From positions 3,369 through 67,368 of the forward strand of contig JBDLTZ010000124.1 of NCBI GenBank assembly GCA_039805565.1: DNA of 64,000 nucleotides, read 5' to 3'. Positions within the stretch are counted from its first letter, which is position 1. Each line of letters begins with the position of its first letter. This document shows positions 39,000 to 47,578 of the stretch, one piece after another. Source of the DNA: CALJIC01 sp039805565 (lineage in GTDB: Bacteria > Chloroflexota > Chloroflexia > Chloroflexales > Roseiflexaceae). The position numbers and the translations under genes were made by a program. Under the pieces are notes generated by a model. It was not told the origin of the DNA, did not search any database, and saw only the letters and a program-made list of their open reading frames with translations.

Positions 39000-41408
39000 A
39001 TGGTCGCGACAACACCCAACGAGATCACCCCCCGCCGGCTGCTGGCCCGCCTCCAGCTCGGCGCAGTCATCCCGGCGCTGCTGCTCGCCGCGCTCATGCT
39101 GTGGTGCGTTTTCCGCAGCGTCGCGGACGCCGGCTGGGCCGCTGGGCTCGATATCCTCATCCCGGTGGCCCTGCTCGGGTTGGTGGCCGGTGCGCTGTTC
39201 GCCCGCATGGGCTGGATGCCTGCCTGGCTCGCCCACCCGCTCGCGGCCGCCCTGGGCGTGACCCTGGCGGTTCAGCGCGCTGGCCCCGCGCTCGTGGCGC
39301 AGGTCGAGCGCGAGTTCGGCCCCCTCGCCGCCGAGCGCCTCGCCTCGTGGCCGGACCAGGCCACCGAAATACTGATCCGCGCGGTGATCTGGGGTCGCAT
39401 CCTGGCGGCCGGCGGGCGCGGCGAGGACATCGTGCTCTTCGTGGTGGTGCTCGCGCTGCTCGCCTGGACGCTGGGCTACACGACGTCCTGGCTGCTGTTC
39501 CGCGCCCGACGCCCGTGGCTCGCCGTGGCGCTGAGCGGCGTGGTCATCCTGATCAACTACACCTTCGCTTTCCCCAAGCCAGACCTGCTGTTTTTCCTGT
39601 TCCTCGGCGCCGCGCTGCTGCTCCTGGTGCTCCAGCAGATCGCCGAGCAGCAAGACCTGTGGCGCGCGGTGCACATGGAGTTCCCCGACTTCCTACCCGC
39701 GCGCTTCGTTGCGGCCGCCGCGGTCTTCTGCGTGCTGGTGGTGCTCGGCACCGCTCTGCTCCCCGGCAACGTCTCCAGCGACGAGGCCGCCCGCGCCTGG
39801 CGCGCGATCCGCCAGCCGTTCACCGCTGCGCGCGAGGCCTGGAACGACGCCTTCAGCACGATTAACGCCCCGCCCGGCACTGGCGGCAGCTTCACGCTGC
39901 GCGGTGTGGGCGTTGGCGGCCCGCGCCAGCTCGGCGAGGACGAGGTGATGCGCGTGCGCTCCGACCGCTACGAGTACTGGCGCGCTGTGGCCTTCGACCG
40001 CTACGCCGGCCGCCAGTGGCAGAGCACGGTCGGCGAGCGCGCCCGCGCGGCACTGGGTGTGGCCACCGCCGAGCAGGCCCGCTCGCCGCTCGCCGCCGGC
40101 CAGGCGCTGAACCAGGAGGAGCTCGACGCCCGCGAGCTCGTCACGCAGACGGTGGCGCTCGTCCAGCCGCGCAACGACGGGCTGATCACCTTCGGCGGCC
40201 AGCTCAGCAGCGTCAGCCTGCCGTCGCTCGTCCAGCACGGCTATACGACCGTGGGCGGCGAGCTCGTGCCGAACTTCACCGAGACCGCCTCGGTGGTTGC
40301 CGACGTCTCGCTCGACCAGACCCGCAGCTACACGGTGACGTCGTTCTTCTCCACGGTTGACGAGCAGAGCCTGCGCCGGGCCGGCGCCACCTACCCTGCT
40401 TGGGTGCGCGCGCCCTACCTCCAGCTCCCCGAGACCCTCCCGGCCCGCGTGCGCGAGCTGGCGCAGCAGATCGCCGTTGACTCCGGCGCCGATAACCCCT
40501 ACGACAAGGCGCTGGCCGTCCAGGCCTACCTGCGGGCCCTGCCCTACGACGAGACCCGCCCGGCGCCGCCCGAGGGCCGCGACTGGGCCGACTACTTCCT
40601 GTTCGAGGGTCGGCGCGGCTACTGCGACGACTTCGCCACCGCGATGGTCGTGCTGCTGCGCGCCCAGGACGTGCCCGCCCGCTGGGTCCAGGGCTACGCC
40701 GGCGGCGTGCTTGATCCGGACGACGGCGCGTACGTGGTGCGCGAGAACGTCGCCCACAGCTGGGTCGAGGTCTACTTCCCGGGATACGGCTGGCAGCGCT
40801 TCGAGCCCACCCCCGCGCCCTACGCGAGTGTGCCGCTGCGCCCAGCCGAGGCCGCGCCGGAAGAGGGCGCCGAGCCACGGCCGACCAGCGATCTGCCGAT
40901 GAACGACCCGAACGAGCTGCGGCGCCTGGAGGAGGAGCTGCGCCAGGGCGCAGGTGGGGGTGACCTCGAGGCTGCTCGCCGCGAGCTCGAGGCCCGTAGG
41001 ATGGCGGAGCGTCTCGCGCTGCTCGGCACGGTAGCCGGCGTCATCGCTGCCCTCGCGGCGCTCGCCGCCGCCGTGTGGCTTACCCTCGAGTGGCGCCTGC
41101 GCGGCCTCTCGCCGGCCCAGGCGGCCTTCGCCCGCATGGAGCGTATGGCGAGCTGGGCCGGCCTCCCGCAGCCGCCCGAGGCCACCCCCTACGAGTACGG
41201 CGAGACGCTCAAGCGCGAGCTGCGCGCCGCGCGGGCGCCGGTGGACCAGATCGTGGAGGCCTACGTGGCGGAGCAGTACGCGCCGGCTGGGCGGAGCCAG
41301 CCCGACGCTGCTCGCCTCGAGCGGTCGCTCGGGGATCTGCGCCCGTCGCTCCTCCGGCGCATCGCAGCGCGCGCCGGCGAGGTGATCCTGCCGCGCCGCA
41401 GGCCCTAG
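39000..41408 (+). CDS. Membrane protein with DUF3488-like N-terminus, transglutaminase core and DUF4129-like C-terminus
   Basis: 802 aa. About seven N-terminal helices (18-250), an extracytoplasmic region, then a transglutaminase/cysteine-protease-like core: RRGYCDDFATAMVVLLRAQ (Cys542), DVPARWVQGYAGG and AHSWVEVYFPGYGWQRFEPT (His and Asp). After an acidic linker come one helix (about 680-705) and a cytoplasmic DUF4129-like tail. The catalytic triad is complete. Proteins of this build are often found near von Willebrand-type and MoxR genes; neither is present here. Likely crosslinks or cleaves peptides outside the membrane. The ATG at 39000 is chosen as the beginning of the conserved N-terminus. 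Confidence 0.87.
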   Translation: MVATTPNEITPRRLLARLQLGAVIPALLLAALMLWCVFRSVADAGWAAGLDILIPVALLGLVAGALFARMGWMPAWLAHPLAAALGVTLAVQRAGPALVAQVEREFGPLAAERLASWPDQATEILIRAVIWGRILAAGGRGEDIVLFVVVLALLAWTLGYTTSWLLFRARRPWLAVALSGVVILINYTFAFPKPDLLFFLFLGAALLLLVLQQIAEQQDLWRAVHMEFPDFLPARFVAAAAVFCVLVVLGTALLPGNVSSDEAARAWRAIRQPFTAAREAWNDAFSTINAPPGTGGSFTLRGVGVGGPRQLGEDEVMRVRSDRYEYWRAVAFDRYAGRQWQSTVGERARAALGVATAEQARSPLAAGQALNQEELDARELVTQTVALVQPRNDGLITFGGQLSSVSLPSLVQHGYTTVGGELVPNFTETASVVADVSLDQTRSYTVTSFFSTVDEQSLRRAGATYPAWVRAPYLQLPETLPARVRELAQQIAVDSGADNPYDKALAVQAYLRALPYDETRPAPPEGRDWADYFLFEGRRGYCDDFATAMVVLLRAQDVPARWVQGYAGGVLDPDDGAYVVRENVAHSWVEVYFPGYGWQRFEPTPAPYASVPLRPAEAAPEEGAEPRPTSDLPMNDPNELRRLEEELRQGAGGGDLEAARRELEARRMAERLALLGTVAGVIAALAALAAAVWLTLEWRLRGLSPAQAAFARMERMASWAGLPQPPEATPYEYGETLKRELRAARAPVDQIVEAYVAEQYAPAGRSQPDAARLERSLGDLRPSLLRRIAARAGEVILPRRRP

Positions 41409-41424
41409 CCAGGGAGCGAAATCC

Positions 41425-41453
41425 TTGCCGCGCTCCTAGGCGTCTGCTATACT
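41425..41453 (+). promoter_or_regulatory. Promoter of the adenylate cyclase gene
   Basis: -35 TTGCCG (41425-41430), 17-bp spacer ending TGC, -10 TATACT (41448-41453), 31 bp before the ATG. AAGGAG lies before the start. The same TTGCCG-N17-TGC-TATAnT form occurs at 48169-48197. Confidence 0.65.
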
Positions 41454-41484
41454 GATCGATACCACCCCCGCAAGGAGCGCCGCC

Positions 41485-43020
41485 ATGGCCCGGATATCGC
41501 TCGAGATCAACGGCGAGGAGCAGACCTTCCGGCTCACCGAGCGAGGCTTGTACATCGGCCGCGCCCTCGAGAATGATATCGTCCTCAACAATGCCATCGT
41601 CTCGCGGCGGCACGCCGAGGTCCAGCTCCGCGGCCGCGAGGCATGGGTCAACGACCTCGGCAGCCGCAACGGCATCTCCGTCAATCGCCTGCGCGTCAAG
41701 GCGGTGCGCCTGAACGATGGCGACATCATCCAGGTCGGCCCGTTTGAGATCCGCTTCGAGGACCGCGCCGCCCAGAGCGTGGTGCTGGACGACAACCGCT
41801 ACTTCCCGCTCGACGCCGAGTCGCGCGAGGTGAAGTCCGGTGAGCTGCCCGAGCTCGCCCTCGACCTCAAGGAGTTCTACCGCGTTAGCCGCCGCCTCAA
41901 CAGTATCGTCGGGCTGCGCGACCTGCTCGACGCTGTGATGGAGGAGGTCCTGCGGGTGGTCCCGGCGCAGCGGGCGATCCTGATGCTGTTCAAGGGCTCC
42001 GAGCTCGTGCCGATGGTGGTCTACCCGCCCACGCAGGGGGACGTCGTGATCAGCTCCACGATCGCCCGCCGCGCGCTCAGCGGCCACGAGGCGGTGCTCA
42101 CGCGCGATGCCCGGCTGGACTTCGGCGGCTCCCAGAGTATCATCAGCGCCAACATCCGCTCGGCGATCTGCGTCCCGCTGCTCAGCGAGGGCCAGGCCAT
42201 CGGCCTGATCAACGTGGACTCGCCCGGGCGCGACCAGTTCGGCGAGCGCGAGCGCGACCTGCTGGCAGCCGTTGCCAACCAGGCGGCCATGAACATCGAG
42301 CGCGCGCGCCTTACCGAGCAGCTGCGGGCCCAGGAGCAGCAGCGCCAGCTCTTTGAGCGCTTCCTCTCGCCGAACGTCGCCCACGACGTGGCCAGCTACT
42401 TCCTGGAGCACGGCCGGCTGCGCGAGCCGCAGGAGTGCGTCGTCACGGTGCTGTTCGCGGACGTCAAGGGCTTCTCGTCGCTCTCGGAGCGCCTCTCGCC
42501 CCGCGAGGTGCAGGACCTGCTCAACGAGTACCTGCACGAGATGACCGAGGTGATCTTTCGCCACTCCGGCACCCTCGACAAATATATCGGCGATGGTATC
42601 ATGGCGCTGTTCGGCGCGCCCCAGGTGGGCGAGCAGCTCGCGCCCGAGGTCTACGCCATCCGCGCGGTGGACGCCGCGCTCGGCATGATCGACGCGCATC
42701 GCCGCCTGGTGGAGAAACTTGACCCTTCCAAGGCGTTCGACTTCCGCATCGGCATCAACACCGGCCCGGTGTACGCCGGCTTCTTCGGCACCCGCCAGCG
42801 GCTGGAGTATACGGTGATCGGCGACACTGTCAATACCGCCTCCCGCCTCGAGGGCAAGGCCGAGCTTAACTCAGTTCTGGTCTCCGAGGCCACACGCGCT
42901 GCGGTAGGCGAGGCATTCCAGATGCAGGAGATGGGCAACTTCCAGCTTAAGGGCAAGGCCCAGCTTGTGCGAACCTACAAGGTGCTCGGCCGCGTGCGCT
43001 ACGGCACCGGGATACTGTGA
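41485..43020 (+). CDS. FHA-GAF class III adenylate/guanylate cyclase
   Basis: 511 aa cytoplasmic signalling enzyme. FHA domain at about 20-85 (GLYIGRALENDIVL, SRRHAEV, LGSRNGISVNR) that binds phosphothreonine. GAF domain at about 130-275. A short coiled linker precedes a CYCc catalytic domain at about 310-495: metal-binding Asp in VTVLFADVKGFSSLSERL and in LDKYIGDGIMALFGAP, and substrate/transition-state residues in EYTVIGDTVNTASRLEG. The FHA domain suggests control by a Hanks-type kinase such as the one at 13475-15607 (inference). Ten bp separate it from the PSP1 gene. Confidence 0.94.
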   Translation: MARISLEINGEEQTFRLTERGLYIGRALENDIVLNNAIVSRRHAEVQLRGREAWVNDLGSRNGISVNRLRVKAVRLNDGDIIQVGPFEIRFEDRAAQSVVLDDNRYFPLDAESREVKSGELPELALDLKEFYRVSRRLNSIVGLRDLLDAVMEEVLRVVPAQRAILMLFKGSELVPMVVYPPTQGDVVISSTIARRALSGHEAVLTRDARLDFGGSQSIISANIRSAICVPLLSEGQAIGLINVDSPGRDQFGERERDLLAAVANQAAMNIERARLTEQLRAQEQQRQLFERFLSPNVAHDVASYFLEHGRLREPQECVVTVLFADVKGFSSLSERLSPREVQDLLNEYLHEMTEVIFRHSGTLDKYIGDGIMALFGAPQVGEQLAPEVYAIRAVDAALGMIDAHRRLVEKLDPSKAFDFRIGINTGPVYAGFFGTRQRLEYTVIGDTVNTASRLEGKAELNSVLVSEATRAAVGEAFQMQEMGNFQLKGKAQLVRTYKVLGRVRYGTGIL

Positions 43021-43029
43021 GAATACACC

Positions 43030-44379
43030 ATGCCAACCGTCGTTGGGATACGCTTCAAGGACTCCGGCAAGACGTACTTCTTCGACCCCACCGGCATCGC
43101 TGAGCTTGATCAGGGCGACCACGTAATCGTCGATACGGTGCGCGGACCTGAGCTCGCCAAGGTGGCCTACGCCCCGCGCGACATCCCTGAGGATGAGGTC
43201 GTCGGCGATCTGAAGCCGGTGCTGCGCCGCGCCGAGCCCGCCGACTTCGAGCGCATGCGGCTGCTCAACGCCCGCCACGACGAGGTGATGACGCGCTGCG
43301 CTGAGAAGATCCGCGACCACGCGCTGCCGATGCGGCTAGTCAAGGCTGAGTACAGCTTCGACGGCTCGCGGCTGACGTTCTATTTCACCGCCGAGAAGCG
43401 GGTGGACTTCCGCCTGCTGGTGCGCGACCTGGCCCGCGCCTTCCGCACCCGCATCGAGCTGCGCCAGATCGGCCCGCGTGATGAGGCCAAGCTGCTCGGC
43501 GGCATCGGCCCGTGTGGCCGGCTGCTCTGCTGCACCACCTTCCTGCCGGACTACGCCCGCGTCTCGATCAAGATGGCGAAGGACCAGGATCTGCCGCTCA
43601 ACCCCACGAAGATCAGCGGGGTGTGTGGCCGGCTGCTCTGCTGCCTCTCCTACGAGCACGAGCAGTACGTCCAGGTCAAGGCATCGCTGCCGAGGAAGGG
43701 CGCCTGGGTGCAGACGCCCGACGGCCCTGGTGAGGTGGTCTCGGTGAACGTGCTGAAGGAGACGGTGATTGTCTCCCTGGCCGGCAGCGGCGTCCACGAG
43801 GAGTTCGCGCCCTCGCAGCTCGGCGAGGCCGCCGAGCGCGTGGCCGCCATGGCCCGCAGCCGCAACGAGGAGGGCATCACCCCGGCCGCGCGCTCCGATG
43901 TGCTGCGCGCCTTCGAGGAGGAGCGCCCTGCCCGCCAGGAGCGCCGCCAGGAGCGTCGTGAGAGCCGGCCGCCGAAGTCGGCCGGCGAGCGCCGCCTGCT
44001 GCGTGAGGAGATCGACAACCCGGACGTGCTCGAGGCGCTTGCGATGCTCGAGGAGGGGCTCGATGACTATGAGCCTTCCGCGGCTCCCCAGCCGCCTAGC
44101 CAGCTCCGCACGCCCTCCGGCAGAGGGGCCGCGCCTGAGCTTGACCAGCCGCCTCCGCAGCCCATACTGCCCCGGCGGCGCCCCCACGGGAGGCCGCAGG
44201 ACGGGCCGCCTGACCAGAGGCCGCCGCAAGCGAGGCCGCAAGTCGCCCCTCCGCCCCGGCTCAAGATGCCCCCGTCTGACCCACGGCCTACCCCGCCGAG
44301 CCCGCCGACAGACCAGCCCGCGCGGCCCACCGCGCCTGATGCCCCGCGCCGCCGCCGCCGCCGCGGCCGCGGCGACTAG
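43030..44379 (+). CDS. PSP1-domain (YaaT/RicT-like) protein with a Pro/Arg-rich tail
   Basis: 449 aa. The first 270 residues are the conserved PSP1 core with the two cysteine clusters GGIGPCGRLLCCTTF and VCGRLLCCLSYEHEQY, as in YaaT (RicT), which in Bacillus joins RNA-processing control and sporulation phosphorelay complexes. The C-terminal 170 residues are low-complexity, rich in Arg/Glu then Pro, ending in a Pro/Arg/Gly tail that could bind RNA. It probably shares a transcript with the cyclase gene. Partner proteins RicA/RicF are not seen here. Confidence 0.88.
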   Translation: MPTVVGIRFKDSGKTYFFDPTGIAELDQGDHVIVDTVRGPELAKVAYAPRDIPEDEVVGDLKPVLRRAEPADFERMRLLNARHDEVMTRCAEKIRDHALPMRLVKAEYSFDGSRLTFYFTAEKRVDFRLLVRDLARAFRTRIELRQIGPRDEAKLLGGIGPCGRLLCCTTFLPDYARVSIKMAKDQDLPLNPTKISGVCGRLLCCLSYEHEQYVQVKASLPRKGAWVQTPDGPGEVVSVNVLKETVIVSLAGSGVHEEFAPSQLGEAAERVAAMARSRNEEGITPAARSDVLRAFEEERPARQERRQERRESRPPKSAGERRLLREEIDNPDVLEALAMLEEGLDDYEPSAAPQPPSQLRTPSGRGAAPELDQPPPQPILPRRRPHGRPQDGPPDQRPPQARPQVAPPPRLKMPPSDPRPTPPSPPTDQPARPTAPDAPRRRRRRGRGD

Positions 44380-44437
44380 ACCCGCGCATCCCCTATGCTC
44401 TTTTCCAGGGCGCGCCGACGCGACGTACGCCGTGGTG

Positions 44438-44462
44438 GAGGGCCTCGTGAGACGAGGTCCTC
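44438..44462. terminator. Hairpin after the PSP1 gene
   Basis: An 11-bp stem with one mismatch (GAGGGCCTCGT / ACGAGGTCCTC, 3-nt loop), flanked by two copies of GGCGCGCC. No T-run; possible transcript end or mRNA-stability element in the 140-bp gap between the PSP1 and isomerase genes. Confidence 0.35.
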
Positions 44463-44519
44463 TGGCGCGCCTGTTGCCCCTTGACCGACGCCCAGTACTG
44501 AGGAGGCAGACCACACGCC

Positions 44520-45398
44520 ATGGACAACGTGCTCGTCGGCTGCGGCCAGATCACTTGGTCACGCACCACGCCCGAGGAACAGGTGCTCAGCGAGATCGCT
44601 GAGGCCGGCTACGCCGGCGCCCCCGCCGGCCCCCGCCCTGCCGCCACCGCCCAGGACGCCCAGGAGCTCTTCGCGCGCTTCGGGCTCCGCCCCGCCCCCG
44701 GTTACCTCGGTGCCGAGTTCTGGCGCGCCGACCGCCGTGACCAGATCCTCGACCAGGCCCGCCAGTACGCCCGCTTCATGCGCGAGGTGGGCTGCACCGA
44801 GCTGTATGTCGCCGCCGGCGGCTTCGACTACGCCACCGCCTCCGGCAAGACCCGCCGTGAGACCTCGGGCCACGTCCGCCGTGAGGACGCCCTGAGCGAC
44901 GCCGAGCTGCGCCAGTTCGCCGATACCCTCAACCGCGTCGGTGAGATCACGCTGGCCGAGGGTGTCCGCAGCTGCTTCCACAACCACGTCGGCACCGTGA
45001 TCGAGACCCGCGAGGAGACCGACGCCCTGCTGGCGCTCACCGACCCGGCGCTGGTCTTCCTCGGGCCGGACACGGGCCACCTGGCCTGGGCCGGCGACGA
45101 CGTGGTGGCCTTCTGCCGCGACTACGCGCCGCGCATCCTGACGATGCACCTCAAGGACATCGACGCGGGCGTGGCTGCGCGCGGTCGCGCCGAGGAGTGG
45201 GACTATGGCACGGCCCAGCGCCACGGCATCTGGACCGAGCTCGGCCGGGGAGCGATCGACTTCCCCGCCGTCCTCGACATCCTCCGCGGCGCGGGCTTCT
45301 CTGGCTGGTTGATCGTCGAGACTGATGTCACCCAGCTTCCCAGCGCCCTCGAGAGCGCCAAGGTTAGCCGCGAGTACCTGCGCGGCCTGGGGCTGTAA
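44520..45398 (+). CDS. Sugar phosphate isomerase/epimerase-family TIM-barrel protein (IolE-like)
   Basis: 292 aa xylose-isomerase-like barrel. Marks: VGCGQITWSRTTPEEQVLSE, SCFHNHVGTVIE (metal His), GPDTGHLAWAGDD (Asp, His), ILTMHLKDID (His), and GWLIVETDVTQ near the C-terminus. It resembles inosose dehydratase IolE or 2-keto sugar epimerases. Next to a Gfo/Idh/MocA oxidoreductase gene, it suggests a small polyol or inositol-derivative pathway; no transporter or regulator is adjacent, so the substrate is open. Confidence 0.82.
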   Translation: MDNVLVGCGQITWSRTTPEEQVLSEIAEAGYAGAPAGPRPAATAQDAQELFARFGLRPAPGYLGAEFWRADRRDQILDQARQYARFMREVGCTELYVAAGGFDYATASGKTRRETSGHVRREDALSDAELRQFADTLNRVGEITLAEGVRSCFHNHVGTVIETREETDALLALTDPALVFLGPDTGHLAWAGDDVVAFCRDYAPRILTMHLKDIDAGVAARGRAEEWDYGTAQRHGIWTELGRGAIDFPAVLDILRGAGFSGWLIVETDVTQLPSALESAKVSREYLRGLGL

Positions 45399-45405
45399 GA
45401 GGTCC

Positions 45406-45550
45406 GGGCGACCCATCGCCGGGAGGCTCGGAGGGGCGACCCATCGCCGGGAGGCTTGGAGGGGCGACCCATCGCCGGGAGGCTCGGAGGGGGGCAGCCC
45501 CTCCGAAGAACACTACTCCATTACTCTTTGGGGGCCGCAGGCCCCCTCAC
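45406..45550. repeat. Three 28-bp direct repeats followed by two G-rich palindromes
   Basis: The unit beginning GGGCGACCCATCGCCGGGAG starts at 45406, 45434 and 45462 (exact 28-bp period; the second copy has CTTGG for CTCGG). Then come TCGGAGGGG-GGCAG-CCCCTCCGA and TTTGGGGGCC-GCA-GGCCCCC. The unit itself contains GGCGACCCATCGCC, a small inverted repeat. It sits between the isomerase and oxidoreductase genes, ending 20 bp before the latter's start codon. Confidence 0.85.
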
Positions 45551-45570
45551 CCTCATCGAGGAGTACAACG

Positions 45571-46614
45571 ATGTACCGCGTAGGAATCATCGGCTGCGGC
45601 AAGCCCTGGAAGTCCGAGGGTGCCACCGGCTTCGGCATGTCCCACCAGCACGCCGAGGGCTACAAGGCCTCGCCCGACTGCCGCATCGTCGCGCTGGCAG
45701 ATATTAGCGAGGAGAACGCCCGCGCCTTCCAGGAGCGCCACGGCGGTGACGCGATCTACCAGGACTACCGCGAGATGCTGGCCCAGGAGAAGCTCGACAT
45801 CGTCAGCATCAGCACATGGCCCCACCTGCACGCACCGATGGTGCTGGCGTGCGCCGAGGCCGGCGTCAAGGCCGTCCACTGCGAGAAGCCCATGGCCCTC
45901 ACCTACGGCGACTCGCTCGCCATGGTCGAGGCCTGCGAGCGGGCCGGCATCCAGCTGACCTTCAACCACCAGCGTCGATTCGGTACCCCCTTCCGGCAGG
46001 CGAAGGCGCTGCTCCAGGAGGGGGCGATCGGGACGCTTGAGCGCATCGACGCTACCACCGGCAACCTGTTCGACTGGGGCACGCACTGGTTCGACATGCT
46101 GCTCTTCCTCAACGAAGAGACCCCGGTCGAGTGGGTGATCGGCCAGGTGGACCTGCGTGGGAGCCACCGTGTCTTCGGCGCCCCCGTCGAGGGCCAGGGC
46201 CTCAGCCACTTCAAGTTCCGTAACGGCGTCCACGCCCTGCTCATGACTGGCAACAACGCGCCCCACCCGCTGATCATCCGGCTCAGCGGCAGCGAGGGCA
46301 CGATCGAGCTCGGCCACAGCAACGAGGCGGTGCTGCGCGTCTGGGGCAAGGGGCAGAGCGGCTGGGAGACCGTGCCCACCGACGAGAACCTGCACGGCGG
46401 CGAGTGCGTCAAGCGCGGCGTGCTCGACCTGGTGGACGCGCTCAAGACCGGCCGCGAGCCCGAGCTCTCCGGCCGTCGCGCCCTGCGTGCCACCGAGCTG
46501 ATCTTCGCCACCTACGAGTCCAGCCGCCGCCGCGCGCGCGTTGACCTGCCGCTCGACGTGAGCGACTCGCCGCTCCAGGCACTTATGGAAGCGGCTGGCG
46601 TCACGCCCGCCTAG
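45571..46614 (+). CDS. Gfo/Idh/MocA-family NAD(P)-dependent oxidoreductase
   Basis: 347 aa. The N-terminal Rossmann fold starts YRVGIIGCGKPWKSEGATGF, with an insertion relative to the usual GxGxxG. The catalytic-region motif is VHCEKPMALTYGD (Glu-Lys-Pro), followed by LTFNHQRRFGTPF and the C-terminal substrate domain with the HWFDMLLFL helix. Oxidises or reduces a sugar or polyol; the exact substrate is unknown. The ATG at 45571 has GAGGAG. Likely acts with the neighbouring IolE-like protein. Confidence 0.88.
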   Translation: MYRVGIIGCGKPWKSEGATGFGMSHQHAEGYKASPDCRIVALADISEENARAFQERHGGDAIYQDYREMLAQEKLDIVSISTWPHLHAPMVLACAEAGVKAVHCEKPMALTYGDSLAMVEACERAGIQLTFNHQRRFGTPFRQAKALLQEGAIGTLERIDATTGNLFDWGTHWFDMLLFLNEETPVEWVIGQVDLRGSHRVFGAPVEGQGLSHFKFRNGVHALLMTGNNAPHPLIIRLSGSEGTIELGHSNEAVLRVWGKGQSGWETVPTDENLHGGECVKRGVLDLVDALKTGREPELSGRRALRATELIFATYESSRRRARVDLPLDVSDSPLQALMEAAGVTPA

Positions 46615-46625
46615 CCCGATAGGAC

Positions 46626-46652
46626 GGGCCCCATGGCGCTGCCCTGGGGCCC
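46626..46652. terminator. Palindromic hairpin after the oxidoreductase gene
   Basis: Perfect 8-bp inverted repeat GGGCCCCA (46626-46633) / TGGGGCCC (46645-46652), 11 bp past the stop codon. No T-run; possible Rho-independent-like or mRNA-protecting structure. Confidence 0.35.
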
Positions 46653-46998
46653 AACCTGCCCGCCCCATGCCCGGCCCTTGCCGTCCCGCTGCTCGCGGGC
46701 GATGAGCTCATCGGCGCGATGGGCGTCGCGCGGGTTGGCTCGACTACGCGCGTCACGGACGACGACGCCGCGTTGCTGGACCTCTGGCCCCGGCTCGGTG
46801 GAGGCGGCTGAGCGCCTGCGGGAGACCCGGCGACTACCGGTCGCGGTCGAGGACGTGCAGGTGCAGGTCACGGCGAGCCTGGGCGTATCCGGCGGGCTTC
46901 CTCAGCCCGGTGAGCGTCTCGAGGCGCTGCTGGATCTGGCCGACCAGGCGCTCTACCAGGCGAAGCGCGGCGGCCGCAACCGCGCGCACGCGCTGTGA
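46640..46998 (+). pseudogene. Decayed GAF-GGDEF (diguanylate cyclase) gene
   Basis: Two homologous pieces in different frames. In one frame (46683-46811) LAGDELIGAMGVARVGSTT and DDDAALLDLW form the end of a GAF domain. In another (about 46803-46998) VTASLGVSGG, LDLADQALYQAKRGGRNR form the end of a GGDEF domain, but the GGDEF catalytic motif itself is gone. An internal deletion therefore removed the middle and changed frame. No start codon or promoter fits a functional protein; residual translation of the 3' part is possible. Confidence 0.7.
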
Positions 46999-47090
46999 GC
47001 TGGGCCGGTGGTACAATTGATGCCATACGTGACACGAGTGGGGCGCCGGCGAGTGTGCTGGCGGCGGCGCGTCTCTGAGGGGAGCAGAGG

Positions 47091-47522
47091 ATGATCGGTG
47101 TTGATCTCGCGCGGGAGCTCAAGCGCGCCGGCCTCGCATGGCAGCCGTCGGAGCACGACTGTTTCGCGATCCCGGACAGTCATCTGGATGGTCAGGTGTT
47201 CGTGGTGAGCCAGCAGATGACCACGGTGGAGATGCTGAAGGGGCGGCCCGCGCTCACGTTCCACGGCAGCAGCGAGTGGGCGATCGACTATCTGTTCACA
47301 ACCGATGCGGTGTGGCTGCCAAGCGAGACGCAGCTGCGCCAGGCGATCGAGCGCCTCGGGGGGCAGGGGGCAGAGCTGGTGCTGGAGTACGCTGGGGGAG
47401 CCTACCGCTGCTCCGTTCGATATGACGCCACCGTGTGGGAGACGAGCGCCACTACCGCTGAGGAAGCCTACGCGGCCGCCGTACTGGCGATCCTGCGCTC
47501 GCGTGACCAGAGGGAGCACTGA
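47091..47522 (+). CDS. Conserved-type hypothetical protein, 143 aa
   Basis: Soluble, acidic, no signal peptide or transmembrane helix. It begins MIGVDLARELKRAGLAWQP and contains two segments about laying out values per site (FAIPDSHLDGQVFVVSQQ; AIDYLFTTDAVWLPSETQLRQ), then SCxVR-type strands. Similar short proteins are common in Chloroflexia, to my recollection, but no function is known to me. A TACAAT -10 box lies at 47010-47015 and GGGGAGCAGAGG precedes the ATG. Confidence 0.65.
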   Translation: MIGVDLARELKRAGLAWQPSEHDCFAIPDSHLDGQVFVVSQQMTTVEMLKGRPALTFHGSSEWAIDYLFTTDAVWLPSETQLRQAIERLGGQGAELVLEYAGGAYRCSVRYDATVWETSATTAEEAYAAAVLAILRSRDQREH

Positions 47523-47578
47523 TTACACTCGGCTGCGCCGCAAACGCCTTCGGCGTGCGGCGCTCACGACTCAGCACT

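Noticed and set aside
41209..42699. Minus-strand open frame (about 496 codons) opposite the cyclase and transglutaminase genes
   Set aside because: No recognisable domain; the plus-strand genes carry complete FHA, GAF and cyclase motifs in the same DNA.
45406..45489. CRISPR array
   Set aside because: The 28-bp units are directly adjacent with no spacers, only three copies, and no cas genes nearby.
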